From Heracleum sosnowskyi (taxonomy: Eukaryota; Streptophyta; Magnoliopsida; Apiales; Apiaceae), in the NCBI GenBank assembly GCA_030848705.1, contig CM061238.1, forward strand, positions 28,178,655 to 28,242,654: 64,000 nt of DNA. The letters are read 5' to 3'. Position 1 is the stretch's first letter. Each line of letters begins with the position of its first letter. Below are positions 44,513 through 56,346 of the stretch, in pieces. Below the pieces are notes generated by a model. That model saw only the letters and a list, made by a program, of their open reading frames with translations, had not been told where the DNA came from and searched no databases. Made by a program: the position numbers and the translations under genes.

Positions 44513-46966
44513 AGTTTGAAATGATTCATCACATGAAATTGAAGAACAGAGGAGGCGAGGGTGAAGTAGCTCTTAAACTTGATATTAGTAAAGCTTATGA
44601 TAGAGTGAGCTGGACATATCTTCGCCACAGATTGCAAGCTCTGAATTTTTCCCAGAAGTGGATTAACTGGTTGCTTCTTTGTGTCAAAACTGTGTCTTAC
44701 CAGTTCTGCATCAATGGTTCTCTAGTTGGTCCAGTCTTTCCTAAACGTGGTTTAAGGCAAGGGGATCTTTTATCCCCGTATCTTTTTCTCTTATGTGTAG
44801 AAGGACTGTGTAACGCCTTAGACAAAGGTACTGAAGAGGGGGTCATTCATGGATGCAAAATTAGTCAGACAACTCCTCCGATTTCTCATCTACTGTTTGC
44901 CGACGACAGTTTTTTTTTTTTCAGAGGCACCTCGACTGAGGCAACTGTAGTGAGATCTATTCTTTCAGCATATGAGAAGAGTTCAGGGCAGTCTATAAAC
45001 TATCAGAAGTCGGGAATTTATTTTAGTTCAAATATCAGACCTGACAAGCAAACTGAGCTCTCAGAGATTCTTGGTGTGCACAATGGGATCACTAACACAA
45101 ACTATCTGGGTTTGCCTTCCCTAGTAGGAAGATCAAGAAAACGAGTGTTTGGGTACTTAAAAGAAAGAGCCAGTAAAAGAATCCAGGGATGGCTGAAAAA
45201 ACCAATTTTGAGGGCGGGTAAAACAGTCCTCATCAGAAACGTAGCGCAAGCAATCCCAGCATATTCCATGTCGTGTTTTTAATGCCTAAATCTCTCTGTC
45301 AGGAGTTGGAGAACACTTTCAACAATTATTGGTGGTGTTCCAGTTCTAGAAAGGGCAGAGGTTTAAACTGGTTGTCTTGGAAAAAAATGTGTATGTCTAA
45401 AACGAATGGAGGTTTGGGTTTCAGAAGTTTATATGGTTTTAATATTTCTCTCCTGGGCAAACATGTTTGGAATTTCATGAATAATCCCCAATCATTGGTT
45501 TCTCGAGTATATAAAGCTCGATATTTCCCGGATACAAGTATTCTCAGGGCGAAGAAAAGTCAGAATCCAAGCTTCATATGGCAAGGCATTTTGACAGCCA
45601 TGGAAACTCTTAGCAAAGGCTTCAGATGGGTGGTTGGGAATGGAGAGAATATTTCTGCAACTAAAGATCAATGGCTGCGAGGGAAGAAAGATTTTTGTGT
45701 CGAGAACAGTCATATATATGAGGGGAGGAATGAGAAGGTATCGAGCTATTTTCTTCCTAATTCAAATCAATGGAATGTTCCTTTGGTTGTCGAGAAATTT
45801 CTGCTAGAGAATGCCCAAGCTATTCTTGCTATTCCGATTCCTCAACGTAATGTGCACGACAGACTGGTGTGGTTTGACTCTACTACTAGTATGTACTCTG
45901 CTAAGAATGATTATAGATTCTAGAAAAATCAAAATTTGGAAGCCTTTGACATTCCTCAAGGTCAAGGATGGAAGAGAATTTGGAGGTTATCCATCCCTCA
46001 CAAGATGAAGATCTTTGTCTGGAGATTTTGTCGTAATACCATCCCAGTTCGCAAGAGGCTAAGGACTAAAGGTGTGTCACTCCCAATAATGTGTCCAATG
46101 TGTAATGTCGATATTGAGCATCTGTCACACGTCTTTTTTGACTGTCACGTTGCTAAACAGTGTTGGAACCATGTGGGTCTTAATTACGATTTGAGTTCAG
46201 TAGAGTATGTGATAGATTGGTTACTGCAAAAGCTAGGTGAAGTTAAGGAGGAAGAGGCTATCAAGATCAACACAGTATTATGGGGTATCTGGTGGTGGAG
46301 GAACAAAAAAGTGTGGGAAGGGAAGACTATAACAGTTGCCATAGCTATGGATAATAGTTTTCACTTTGTCTCAGAGTGGAGGAAAGAGGGGCTTAAACGC
46401 ACGATGAAATCCAAGATCTCTCAACAAGAAAATCAGACGCAAACTCTCAAGTGGAAGCCACCGTCTGCAGGTGTTCTAAAGATTAATGTTGATGCATCGT
46501 TTGTCACAAACTCTGCTACTTTTCAGGTAGGCATGGTGCTAAGAAATCATAAAGGAACATTCTTAGCAGGTAAAAATCTTTGTCTAAGGTCTCCAAAATC
46601 AGTTTTCGAAGAGGAAGCCATCAGAGTTCTAGAAGCGTTATCATGGATTAAAGTGCAGCAGTTGCAGAATCATAAGATAGAACTGGAATCCGACTCTCTT
46701 ATGGTGGTGCAGGGAATTCACAAAGAAGTTGTTAATCTTCTGGAGGTGGGAGAAGTTTTAGAGCAATGCAGGAATCTTTGTAAGGAATTAGTAGAAACTT
46801 CTGTCCATTTTGTTAGGAATCAAGCTAACAGGGTAGCACATGAGATTGCTAGGATACCATGTTTAGTTAATTGCCATAATGTTTTTACGTCTCTCCCTGA
46901 TTGTTTGGTAAAGACTGTTCTGTTTGATTCAGCTTTTTAATGAAAATGTTTTTCCTTAAAAAAAAA
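44513..46966 (+). mobile_element. 5'-truncated L1-type LINE
   Basis: It starts inside the reverse transcriptase and ends with an A-rich tail (46958-46968). An 11-bp duplication AATAATCACAT flanks it (44502-44512 and 46967-46977), the A bases on the right being shared with the tail. It is a second, related but distinct subfamily of the LINE at 34810. 5' truncation is the usual result of incomplete reverse transcription. Confidence 0.93.
44521..46940 (+). pseudogene. LINE ORF2 remnant: reverse transcriptase, zf-RVT, RNase H
   Basis: The first frame (44521-45282) begins within the reverse transcriptase: LKLDISKAYDRVSW, GLRQGDLLSPYLFL, LLFADDSFFFF with the catalytic pair. The second frame (45273-45923) continues with NNYWW, KHVWNFMNNPQSLVSRVYKARYFPD; the third (45936-46940, same frame as the second) has zf-RVT (CPMCNVDIEHLSHVFFDC) and RNase H (INVDASFVTNSATFQVG, EEEAIRVLEALSWI, LESDSLMVVQ). 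Breaks: a one-base type frameshift at about 45280 in a T run, and a TAG at 45921, consistent with a G-to-A change. Dead copy. Confidence 0.93.
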
Positions 46967-46977
46967 AATAATCACAT

Positions 46978-47724
46978 GTACAGTATCACCCATTTAAATC
47001 ACGTACATAAACACCAATCAACGCACTGCAAAACAGTTTAATTAGACTTTAATCCAGGTTATATAATCATGTAATCACATACGGCTGAGTTCATTATCAA
47101 TTTATTATTATAAATATTTTAGCTTTAGTTGTTAATCTTTATATATGATTTTTAATCTAATAGGTTGTAGAAGGGAGTCGAACCTTTGACCTATGTAGTC
47201 CTACCTTATTAACCCTCTTACTCTTACTAGCTTCTAGCTTAAAACATGTGCACGGTTGAAATTTAAATTTATTATGTTTTTATAGTTTAATATTTCATAT
47301 TTTTATTTTTATATTTGTTTTTCATGAATATGATTTTAAAATTTGAATAGTTATACTCATATATGGTTGTTGAATTCGAGGTTGAATTGACGTAGGTGTT
47401 TGTGTTTGTTCGTGATTAGTTTGTATTTTAAGAGTTTTGTGTTTAATAATATAATAGAGATGTGCTTAGTTTAAGTAGTTATTAATAATTATAATATCAA
47501 TTTTATTTTTTATGAATTATTTTATGTGAATTGAAAGTTATAGAAAAAATTATAACAAAACATAAAATTTATAAGTTTAATATAATAATATAATCGTTTT
47601 ATATAGAAGTTACCCGTATTGTTTTTTAGAAAATGAGTTGTTTTCGTTAAAAAATATAAAATAGGTAATGTGTTGAAAACAGTAATTCGTTATTTATTAA
47701 TAATTATATAAAATTATATTATCA

Positions 47725-47727
<3 letters not shown>
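46978..47727. other. AT-rich intergenic DNA
   Basis: No gene seen. It contains a GGGAGTCGAACC motif at 47173-47184 (see findings). Confidence 0.5.

Positions 47728-47728
<1 letters not shown>

Positions 47729-47788
<60 letters not shown>
47729..47788. repeat. (AT)30 microsatellite
   Basis: Sixty bases of perfect AT repeat, ending 9 bp before the MITE. Confidence 0.97.
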
Positions 47789-47790
<2 letters not shown>

Positions 47791-47797
47791 AGATGCT

Positions 47798-48261
47798 CAA
47801 ATGAGAACCCACCTTAAAATGAGAACTGAGAACTCGGTGGCATTTTTGTAATAAAATTAAAGTCTCGGGGCAATTACAAGTTATAACGCGCAAAAAAAAG
47901 AACTGATCTATCATTCTTTTTATTTTCCTGTTCCACAACCATAAGACTCGACCCTTCTTTTCCTTCTCTTCCCTTTTCGCTGCTACTCACAATTCCCTAA
48001 TATCACCGTTCAAAATCGAACAGATCCTTCTTAAGGTTATCAATCAATCTGGAGTAATATCCAGACTCTTCATATCAATCAATCTGGATATGTGAAATGA
48101 AAATGGAAAGGTCAGCACTCAGCAGAACAACAGAAATAAAGGAGAGATGAGACAATAATAAATTTTTAGATCTAAATACATGGCTGAGATTTAACCCTAG
48201 TATAAAAAATATGTGGCTGAGATTTAGTCTCAGTTCTCATTATAAGGTGGGTTCTCATTTG
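47798..48261. mobile_element. MITE with 34-bp terminal inverted repeats
   Basis: Left end CAAATGAGAACCCACCTT (47798-47831) and right end (48228-48261) are inverted copies with one mismatch over 34 bp. The 464-bp body does not code. No target duplication can be seen, possibly because the left flank is microsatellite. The superfamily cannot be set. Confidence 0.85.
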
Positions 48262-48800
48262 TTATATTTAGAAGATTGGTAGTTAGAAAATATAAAACAA
48301 CTTAAGTGTTTTAGCTGAAATAGGTAACTGATTATTTATTAATAATTATATATAATATATTATCGTTTTAAATATATGTGGTTCGTGTCATTTTTAGAAA
48401 ATGAGTTATTTTAGTTAGAAAATATAAAATAAATAATGCGTTTTAGCTGAAAAAGATAATTACTTATAAATATATAATAATATCACCATGTTGCCCATGT
48501 TATTTTTAGAAGATGAGTTGATTTAGTTAAAATATATAAAATAGGTAATGTGCTGAAAAAGTAGAAAGTTATTTATTAATAATTATATAAAATTATATCA
48601 CTTTTATATATATGAATTATATAAAATATGAAATACAAACCAAAATTAAAATAGAAACTAGAAACCAATCTAAGTCCTTAGATCAATCTAATCTAATGGC
48701 CCCCTAGAAGCACAACACAGAACTAAGATACACCCTTCCATACACTATCCCACAAAATCCCCTCCATTTTTAATTTCATTTTTCCCGTCAATCGGTGATT

Positions 48801-48834
<34 letters not shown>

Positions 48835-49367
48835 ATTTTAATCTCATATTAAATTATAATTTTTGCTAAATGTAATCTCATATTAATTAATCAAATTTTG
48901 TTTGAAAAAACTTTTGATTAAACCAATTTTAATAATTTATTATAGGAATTAAAGAATTCTTACGTTTGAAAGAATTGGAGGAATTGTTTTTCAAATTGGA
49001 GCTAAAACGATTAATATTTATTAAATTTCGTACTTTCACTTTATTATTTGTGCTATTTCTTAAATTTTAAAAATTAGATTTGATTGAATTTAAAGAACAC
49101 ACAAACCAAGTTTAATGATTGTCATCCAACTGGAACCTGAATTGAAGCTAAAGTTCTTAATTTTGGCATTTAAAATTCTATTTAATACATAAAATCTATT
49201 TATATTTGGTATAAATTATTAAAATACAGTTTTTAATATTTGAAATTATTCCTTAAAACAACTGAATACACCTTTTTATATTAAAATAGTTTTCATCATT
49301 ATATCATTATAATTTTATATATAATAAGCGTAAATTTTTTTTATCCAAAACTTTGCTTCCTGTACCT
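48262..49367. other. AT-rich intergenic DNA with a small microsatellite
   Basis: No gene. A (TA)10-(TG)7 compound microsatellite lies at 48800-48834. Confidence 0.55.
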
Positions 49368-50588
49368 GAAACCCTGGTATTTTGATGATAACACTATAGC
49401 AACTAGATGAGTATATTGTGTTGTACTAACAGTGTTTTGTAGGTAGTAGAAACTTTGTATTTTCTATCAAAACAGGGTTAGCAGCTAGCTGGCAGATCTA
49501 ATTTTCTACGCAGGCAGCAAGCTGGCAACACTTTCAGCAGATAGAGTTTCAGTCCTGTTTTATAGGAAATCTTCTAGGAACTGATTTGTAAGGACTCTAT
49601 CAGTTATATAAGTCGTGTATATATATATATATGAGCTCAAATATTTTCGAATTTATTTTCACACATATATATATAATCCCTATTAAATTGGAGTTTGTTT
49701 TTTAACGTTTTACTTCATAACAAACTCTATTTACCAGAATCTTCAATATATTAGATGGGCTTCTTCTTCAACGTCTATATTTTCATCTCATATGATTTCT
49801 AAACGTAGTTTTGTGAATGTTAGGTTTTGAATTATTCAAGCAAACAAAACGTGAGACATTCATGGTCAAGAACGTTGTTTTTGTTAGATTAATTCAATTA
49901 CTAATTCGTTCATTATAAATAGACTTGTGTGGTTTTCATTCAAGGTTGTTGGACAACATTCAAAAGAAAACACAAGTGCTTTTCGAACTGATTTGATATA
50001 TTCTTACTTATACTTTCGATCTCTAATATACATTACATCTTATATCTTTTATTAGAGTTCATAGTTTCAATTGTAATTGATTATACTTGTATTGTTCAAC
50101 TTATAAGTTGGTAGTTGCTGGTTTTGTGAGCTTGGGAAACAAGGGTTCAAGGAACTTGATATCTAGAGGAGTTTATACTTGGTTTAGTATAGTACTTAGA
50201 GAGCTGCGTTCAAGGAAAAAGGTGTTTCAGCAAGCTGCAAACAGTAACTGAGAGACCAGGGAGATATATTATTGTATTGTGTAGTTGTAATTCACTTTGA
50301 TCAATAATATATTTCTTTGCCGTGTTGGTAGAGGACCATGACGTAGACCTATAGAAGATAGGGGTCGAACCTGGCTAAAATTGTTGTGTGTTCTTTACTT
50401 TCTGCACATTTTCTATACTGCACAATGTAGCTAACTGCCACTTTATATTATCTGTGAATCAAGTAAGCTGTCAGACAGCAAAACAGACTAATTTTTTCTT
50501 TTTCAGTCACATAACTTGGTAATAATTAAAATCGGTCATTGTTAGTCATAACACCTATTCACCCCTCCCCTCTAGGTGTTGATTTTCA
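49368..50588 (+). repeat. 5' LTR of element C
   Basis: It ends CA at 50588, eight bases after a perfect 8-bp stem (50550-50557 with 50573-50580) enclosing TTCACCCCTCCCCTC. The left end is estimated. About 1.2 kb. Confidence 0.6.
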
Positions 50589-50590
50589 TT

Positions 50591-50602
50591 TTGTATTAGA
50601 GC
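50591..50602 (+). other. Primer binding site of element C (degenerate)
   Basis: TTGTATTAGAGC, two mismatches to the initiator-Met type site TGGTATCAGAGC, starting two bases after the LTR end. Confidence 0.65.
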
Positions 50603-50645
50603 GTTGGTATGCTAATCTTTCTGTAACAAGAAAAGTATCGATCAA

Positions 50646-52606
50646 ATGGCTGACAATTATCACGAAGGAAAGTCTGACTACCGAGCTCCTCTCCTCACTG
50701 GAACGGACAATTACAACTGGTGTAAAGGGCGTATGGAAACATATTTATCCAGAGATCCACTTGTTCTAAGGGTTGTTCAAAAAGGTCCATATGTTTTCCT
50801 TGATAAAGAGGGCAAGCCGAAGGATGTTGATGAACTCACTCCTGACGAGTTGGTTAAATTTGGCTACAATGGGAAGGCAAGGAATTCTCTCATGAATGGG
50901 CTCAATCAAGCTGAGCATGACAAAGTATCATCTCTTAAATCAACAAAGGAGATGTGGGATGCATTGGAAACCTGTCATGAAGGCTCAAAATCTCTGAAGA
51001 AAGTCAAATTCAACAAGCTGATGAATGAGTTTGGGAACTTTAAACTCAAAAAGGTGAATCTATCAGAGAGAGTCAAGCTAGATTTCAAGTGAACATCAAT
51101 GCACTTGAGAGACTTGGAAAAAAGATCCCTCAAGATGAAATCAACATGAAAGTTCTTAGTGCGGTGCCATTTATCTTTGAAGCCAAAGTTACTTCCTTGG
51201 AGTCTTCATCAAATATTGATACTATGGATCATCTAGTTGTCTTTGCTGAGCTAGAACAATTTGAAACCAAGATACAAGAAAGCAAGATGGAATATGTTAG
51301 AGCTCCAGTTGAAAAGATGAAGAATCTGGCCTTACACTCTAGTAGCAGCAAGCTGGTCTCAGATTTAGAATTAGAATCTAATGAAGAATTGACTCTTATG
51401 TCCAGAAAAATCAAGAAGATGATTGAAAAGAGGAACAAGCTGAAGAAAGAAAAAGGAAAGGGTTTTGGAGCAAGAAGAGAGTCAAGAAATTCAAAGGATG
51501 ATGCATGTTCTGAATGTGGCAAGAAGGGACACTTCAAAAAAGACTGCTACAAGCTGAAGAACAAGCCTAAGCAGCAAGATGCCTCAAAGGACAGAAAGAA
51601 ATTTAAAGCTCTTTTGACATGGAGTGATGATGAGAATTCAGCTTCTGATGATGAATCAGGTGATGAGATGTTGAACCTAGCACTTGTTGGTCTTGATGAT
51701 GAAGACACAATACGAGGAATCACGGAAGATGGCCTTGTAAAAAGTGATGCTTCAGATTCGGATGACCATAGTAGTGAGGTAAACTCTATAAACTCTTATT
51801 CAAATTCTAGTAATCATTCATTAGATGAACTAACCTTGCAGAGACATAGTACTATATCTATTGTGGAGTTCATGGAATTAAAGAATGAGAACAACGAGCT
51901 TGAAAAGAAAAATGCTTCTCTTCGAAAGATGATTTATGAGCTAATGGCTGAAAAGACTCCATCAAACAATCATGAAGATCTCATTTCTGATCTCAAGGGA
52001 AAGCTAACAGAACTTGAGGGGTTCAACAAATTACTTCTCAAAATAAATGATACATTGATGAAGGAACTCAGCGAGATGCGTGCAGAAATTGAAGCAAGAG
52101 ATGTATGTCTTGAAACTTTTAAAATCCGAGAATCCATCTCAATTGAAGATACTCAACAAGCTGAGAAGATAAAGAAATTGGAAGCTGAAGTTGTAAATTT
52201 TGAGAAAGGCATGGGAAAATTTGTTCAAGGAGAGGAAGTATTAAAGACAATCATGAAACAAACAAAGGTTCCTATGGATAAAGAAGGACTTGGAATGGCT
52301 TCTACATCAAAGGACAAGGCTTTTCAATATGAAGGAAAACAGGGTATCCCATATAATTATGTTATGCCTTGGAGAATCTGATACAAATGTGGAAAGAAAG
52401 GTCATTTGTCACACCACTTCCCAAGTCAGAATGTTAAGCCAACAAGCTGGAACAGACAGACAGCTTATAGGCAGCAAGCTGACAGAACAAGGAGAACAGG
52501 AAATCGAGCATCCAAAGTGGTCCAAATGTGGATCAAGAAATCTGAATTGAATGAGTTAGATCAGGATTCAATGATCATCAGTATCTGGACTACTAGTCAG
52601 GATTGA
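50646..52606 (+). pseudogene. Element C gag
   Basis: Start MADNYHEGKSDY at 50646. The N-terminal part has the copia Gag features TGTDNYNWCKGRMETYLS and STKEMWDALETCHEGS. A frameshift near 51070 moves to the second frame (NINALERLGKKIP), which holds a CCHC knuckle CSECGKKGHFKKDC, acidic stretches, a coiled coil (about 51860-52240), and after an in-frame TGA at 52379 a second knuckle-like CGKKGHLSHHF. The frame ends at 52606 and no protease follows. As in element B the Gag is long, with two knuckles separated by a coiled coil. Confidence 0.88.
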
Positions 52607-52643
52607 AATGCTGACGTCATCAGGATTGAAATGCTGACGTCAT
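52598..52643 (+). repeat. 23-bp tandem repeat with TGACGTCA
   Basis: Two perfect copies (52598-52620, 52621-52643), each with the palindrome TGACGTCA, a plant bZIP site. About eight TCAGGAT/TCAGGAC words crowd 52555-52715. It may be part of element C. Confidence 0.8.
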
Positions 52644-52720
52644 CGGGATTGCATAACATCAGTATCAGGATTGCTATCAGGACTGAGATCAGGATCATCA
52701 TCAGGACTGGAAAATTGCTA

Positions 52721-55626
52721 ACTTCTTGATGTCACGACCATGTTAGATAAACTGTATGTATACTGTATACATCGAGTTAGGATTCAGTGGTCAACACTTA
52801 AAAAAAATATCATAAATATTTATATTGTGTATTATATATGTTGTTTGAGGGAATCGAACTCTATACTTGTTTATTATCCCTCTTACTCTTATTATATAAT
52901 AGTATATAATTATATATCAAGATATAATTTATAAAAAATTGAACAATTTTTTTTTAACAATTATATTAATATTTATGTTTACTATAGTACTCTTAGAACC
53001 ATTTACTTGTTATTACTTGGATATGCATACAATTGTTTTTACATTGTAATTATTGTAAAGTATATATAGTGAAATCGAAATTTCTTTCTTATCATCTAGG
53101 GATTCACGGTATCAAAAGTTAAATCAATTCGATATGGGATAATTTGATAAAAAATTGCACATGTTGCCGCCACATGTTGGGATTGAAACATTAATTCTCA
53201 TTTTTTTTTTCTTTTTCTTTTTAAAATTAGTTGGAAGTTTCATTTTTCAAAATCTTGATTCAACTTTTATTTCACTTTGAGTTTTGTTCGTTTTCATTGT
53301 GTTTTTTAATGAATTTGTTTTTGCTCTTACTTTTAATACGACTGATTTTTCCACGAGATTCTATTTTATTTCTCTTATATTATATAATGATATTAACCCT
53401 GATAGTTCTAGTCTTAATTCTTTTATTAAAGTAGTTTTTTGTTGAAACAATATATTTATTAGTGTTTTGTTGTGCCCATATAAACATAAAATTCCAATTC
53501 TTTTATTAAAATAGTTTTTTGTTGAAACAATATATTTATTAGTGTTTTGTTGTGCTCATATAAACATCTCTATGTGAATTAAAACTCTCTCGAATTTATG
53601 AATAGCTTCGATGCCTAATCTGGTCATATTTTCTGGCCCAGGCTTTGATCAGATTGGGCCGAGTCATCTAATTACAAATTTCGTTAGTTAAGGCACATAA
53701 ATTCCACCAAATTAATAATTGAGTCAATATTTTGCATTTTACTCAAAAAGAAATGCTAGAGTTTTCGAGATCATTCTCAAAACCGTTTCTAAATACATAG
53801 TTGTCATCATATAATTGAATATTTTCATAAATGAGATGGGCCCCTCATGCATTAATATGAATTCACGAATAAAACGATGCTACCTAACATTTCAAAACAA
53901 TATTGGAATATTTTTCAATGTACAGAGCATTACTCCAAAACTTTACTATATATCACAATATCATACTGCTTCATTCTTTCACTATATATCACGATATCTC
54001 TATTCATCTCCTCTCTCTTTCTCAATACTTTCAATTGATCTAATTCTTTAAACATTAATTTCAGCTACAACCGAAACACATACACCATTTACTAATGTAA
54101 CCTATATAACACTTATATCACAATCTTTAATCAAGGTGATGTGCTTGCATTTTTTAGTAGTTTTTTTTGGATCTTGATCCGATTTGTTGATCTTTGCCTA
54201 ACTCAGATGATATCCTTCATTCTATTTTCAGAAAATTTGACATTTCGACTTTTCTCGATTCAATTTGGTAAGTTATCGCATAACTTAATTTTTGTAATGC
54301 ATACATAGACACATACATGGGTGATACAATACTGATTCTTGTTTCATTCTCTGACTGAATTAAATCCAAATTTTTTTAATTTAATTTTTTTAAGTTTAAA
54401 TATTCTTTTTGACTTAAATCAAATTGAAATCTGAAATCGATCTAAACTTTGAATATGTTTTCATTTTAAGAAATACTTTTTTGGCACTTGACTTCTATCT
54501 GTTTTTGATGTATCTAACTCTTAATTGGTTTGAGTTGGGTATTCTTTTTCATATTCATTTAATTATTAAAATTTCATTGATTGTATTAACATATAAATCA
54601 CCCATCATCCGATCTATAAAATTAATAGACAGGTCCTGCGATAAAACATTCTGTGTTATTTATTAGTTCTCACTTTAAAGTTGAGTCAAATACTTTCTAA
54701 CATCGTTACTGTGAAATGTTTTATTGTAAATTAAGTCATTGTTTCTGATATAATCGAATAAATTTTGCAGTAAACAATGAAGAAAGTGCTCCAGGAAAAT
54801 TCAAGGAGCATTGACATCTCTCGTACATCTTGGAGGTAGTATATATTTTATAGTAAATTAATTTTACAGTGCTAGTTGTTAATGCTCTCTCATATCCATA
54901 TATATATATATATCACGCATATAATAGTTATTTATTGCTAAATTATTAAAAATAATTGGTATACAAGTCTAATTTAATTGTCAAGCTCTTTTTATAACAA
55001 TAAATTGTATTTTAAAAGTGAATAAAAACTATTATAGTGAGCAGATAATTTGACATTTTTTTTCTATGTTAAGAGTAAGTGCTTATGATGTACAATAAAT
55101 TTAGATGCTCCCTTCCAAACTTACATGCTACATACCTTTAGATATGTAAGTACTAATTAGATAGATGATGATCTTGTACATTTCCCATGTTAGATTTATG
55201 ACAATTTTTTCAAAGCTTCTTTGATGAACTAATACCCGAAAATTACAGGAACTAAGTGCTTCTAGGAATTATGTTGATGATGCATGGGTCACGATTAACC
55301 CACATCTCCTGGTGTCCTTACTGCTATATACTTGTGAGGAGGTTTGAACGAGAACCAGGGGATCAGAAAATTCAATGATACATACTAATGACGAGGGTTG
55401 AATAAGGGCCGAGTAAGGAGGTGCATGGGAGATTCATGCAGCAGAATGAAAGACTGATAAGAAGTAGAAGAATTTTATTTGGGTCTGGATTGTTTAAAAC
55501 AATCTATTTTGTTGTTCGAGTCGATAGATATGTTGCATTAGTAGTGGCAGTGAGATGAGTTAGTCATGTTGATTCTATTGTGATTTTGTGGCATTTGTAT
55601 CCTCAAATATTGTATGAACAAAGTTT
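52721..55626. other. AT-rich intergenic DNA
   Basis: No credible gene on either strand. Contents: a GGGAATCGAAC motif at 52849-52859, a duplication at 53416-53566, and long AT tracts. A short open piece at 54778-54840 starting ATGAAGAAAGTG has no recognisable partner exon. Confidence 0.55.
53416..53566. repeat. Tandem duplication, unit 80 bp
   Basis: Copies 53416-53486 and 53496-53566 differ at two positions. Confidence 0.88.
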
Positions 55627-56322
55627 TGAATGATATATTATTTTATTTTTTTTGAAAAATTGTACTTGAATATATTAAAATTCTTCCAAAGCAATGTTAC
55701 AAATAATAAATTCAGGGGTAGTAAAATGCTACTTCCGAGGACCTGACATAGAATATGCAACCGCCTGCGCTATCGAATGGGCTATATTATTCGCGGATCT
55801 ATGCACAAAAATGACTAACACTTCCTTAAAATGCTTAAGTAACTCCCTAAAATCCTCCACAACAGTATCAAACATAGAACCATGAATTGCATTTACTAGA
55901 ATTTTGGCATCAGATTCGAAAATGTATTTGTATGTTCTCCAATTTTTTATCCATGACAACTCCTCCTTCAAGCTCAAAGCCTCTGCTTCTCTAGCACATA
56001 ATCTTTCCCTTACTGTATAACTTCGTGCTCGAATGAAACGTTCCCTGTCATCTCTCATCAGACAGCCAACTCCCACATACTTAGTTCCGTGACTACATGC
56101 TGCATCGATATTTACTTTAACCCATCCTTCTGAAGGTCTAACCCAAGGTCTCTTGTGCAGCTGCTTACGAGATCGATTTTTTCCATCATCCTCTCGTGTA
56201 CATTTCCAATCTTCCAGTAAATTAAAAGGTATAGCTTTTGTTGTTCCCAAAATCTCACATGGGTTCTATTTAAGGCCCACATATGATATAAGCCCAATTT
56301 GGTTATATTTGGTAAGGATTGC
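55627..56322 (-). mobile_element. 5'-truncated LINE, RNase H stub
   Basis: The 3' end of an L1-type LINE on the minus strand with an A-rich tail at the left (about 55640-55655). The flanks share ATGAACAAAGTTT (55614-55626) and ATGAACTAAGTTT (56323-56335), a likely 13-bp target duplication with one mismatch. Element D inserted 11 bp beyond it. Confidence 0.75.
55729..56250 (-). pseudogene. LINE RNase H fragment
   Basis: The C-terminal RNase H of ORF2: VKVNIDAACSHGTKYVGVG with the first Asp, AREAEALSLKEELSWI with the Glu, IFESDAKILVNAI with the next Asp, then HRSANNIAHSIAQ. The frame passes on towards 55690. The rest of ORF2 is missing through 5' truncation. It is a different LINE subfamily from the other two (DAACSHGTKYVGVG against DASWFSGAEVFNIG). 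Confidence 0.88.
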
Positions 56323-56346
56323 ATGAACTAAGTTTCAGGTTCATGC

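Larger units (their letters stand above)
49368..52720 (+). mobile_element. Copia element C, Sirevirus-like remnant (LTR and gag)
   Basis: It holds an LTR with the C-rich hairpin near its 3' end, a primer binding site, and a broken gag. Pol, third ORF and 3' LTR are absent, so everything after gag is deleted; the right border near 52720 is not exact. The LTR start was placed at TGTACCTG, shortly before TTTTGATGATAACA, a sequence I recall from the beginning of dicot Sirevirus LTRs. Confidence 0.7.

Noticed and set aside
44416..44637. Minus-strand frame over the LINE start
   Set aside because: Antisense shadow of the reverse transcriptase fragment crossing the insertion border.
47726..47938. 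Minus-strand open frame ending in a run of IY
   Set aside because: The C-terminal run comes from the AT microsatellite and the rest from the MITE.
54778..54840. Short exon-like piece starting ATGAAGAAAGTG after an AG
   Set aside because: No further exon with matching phase and no domain found nearby.
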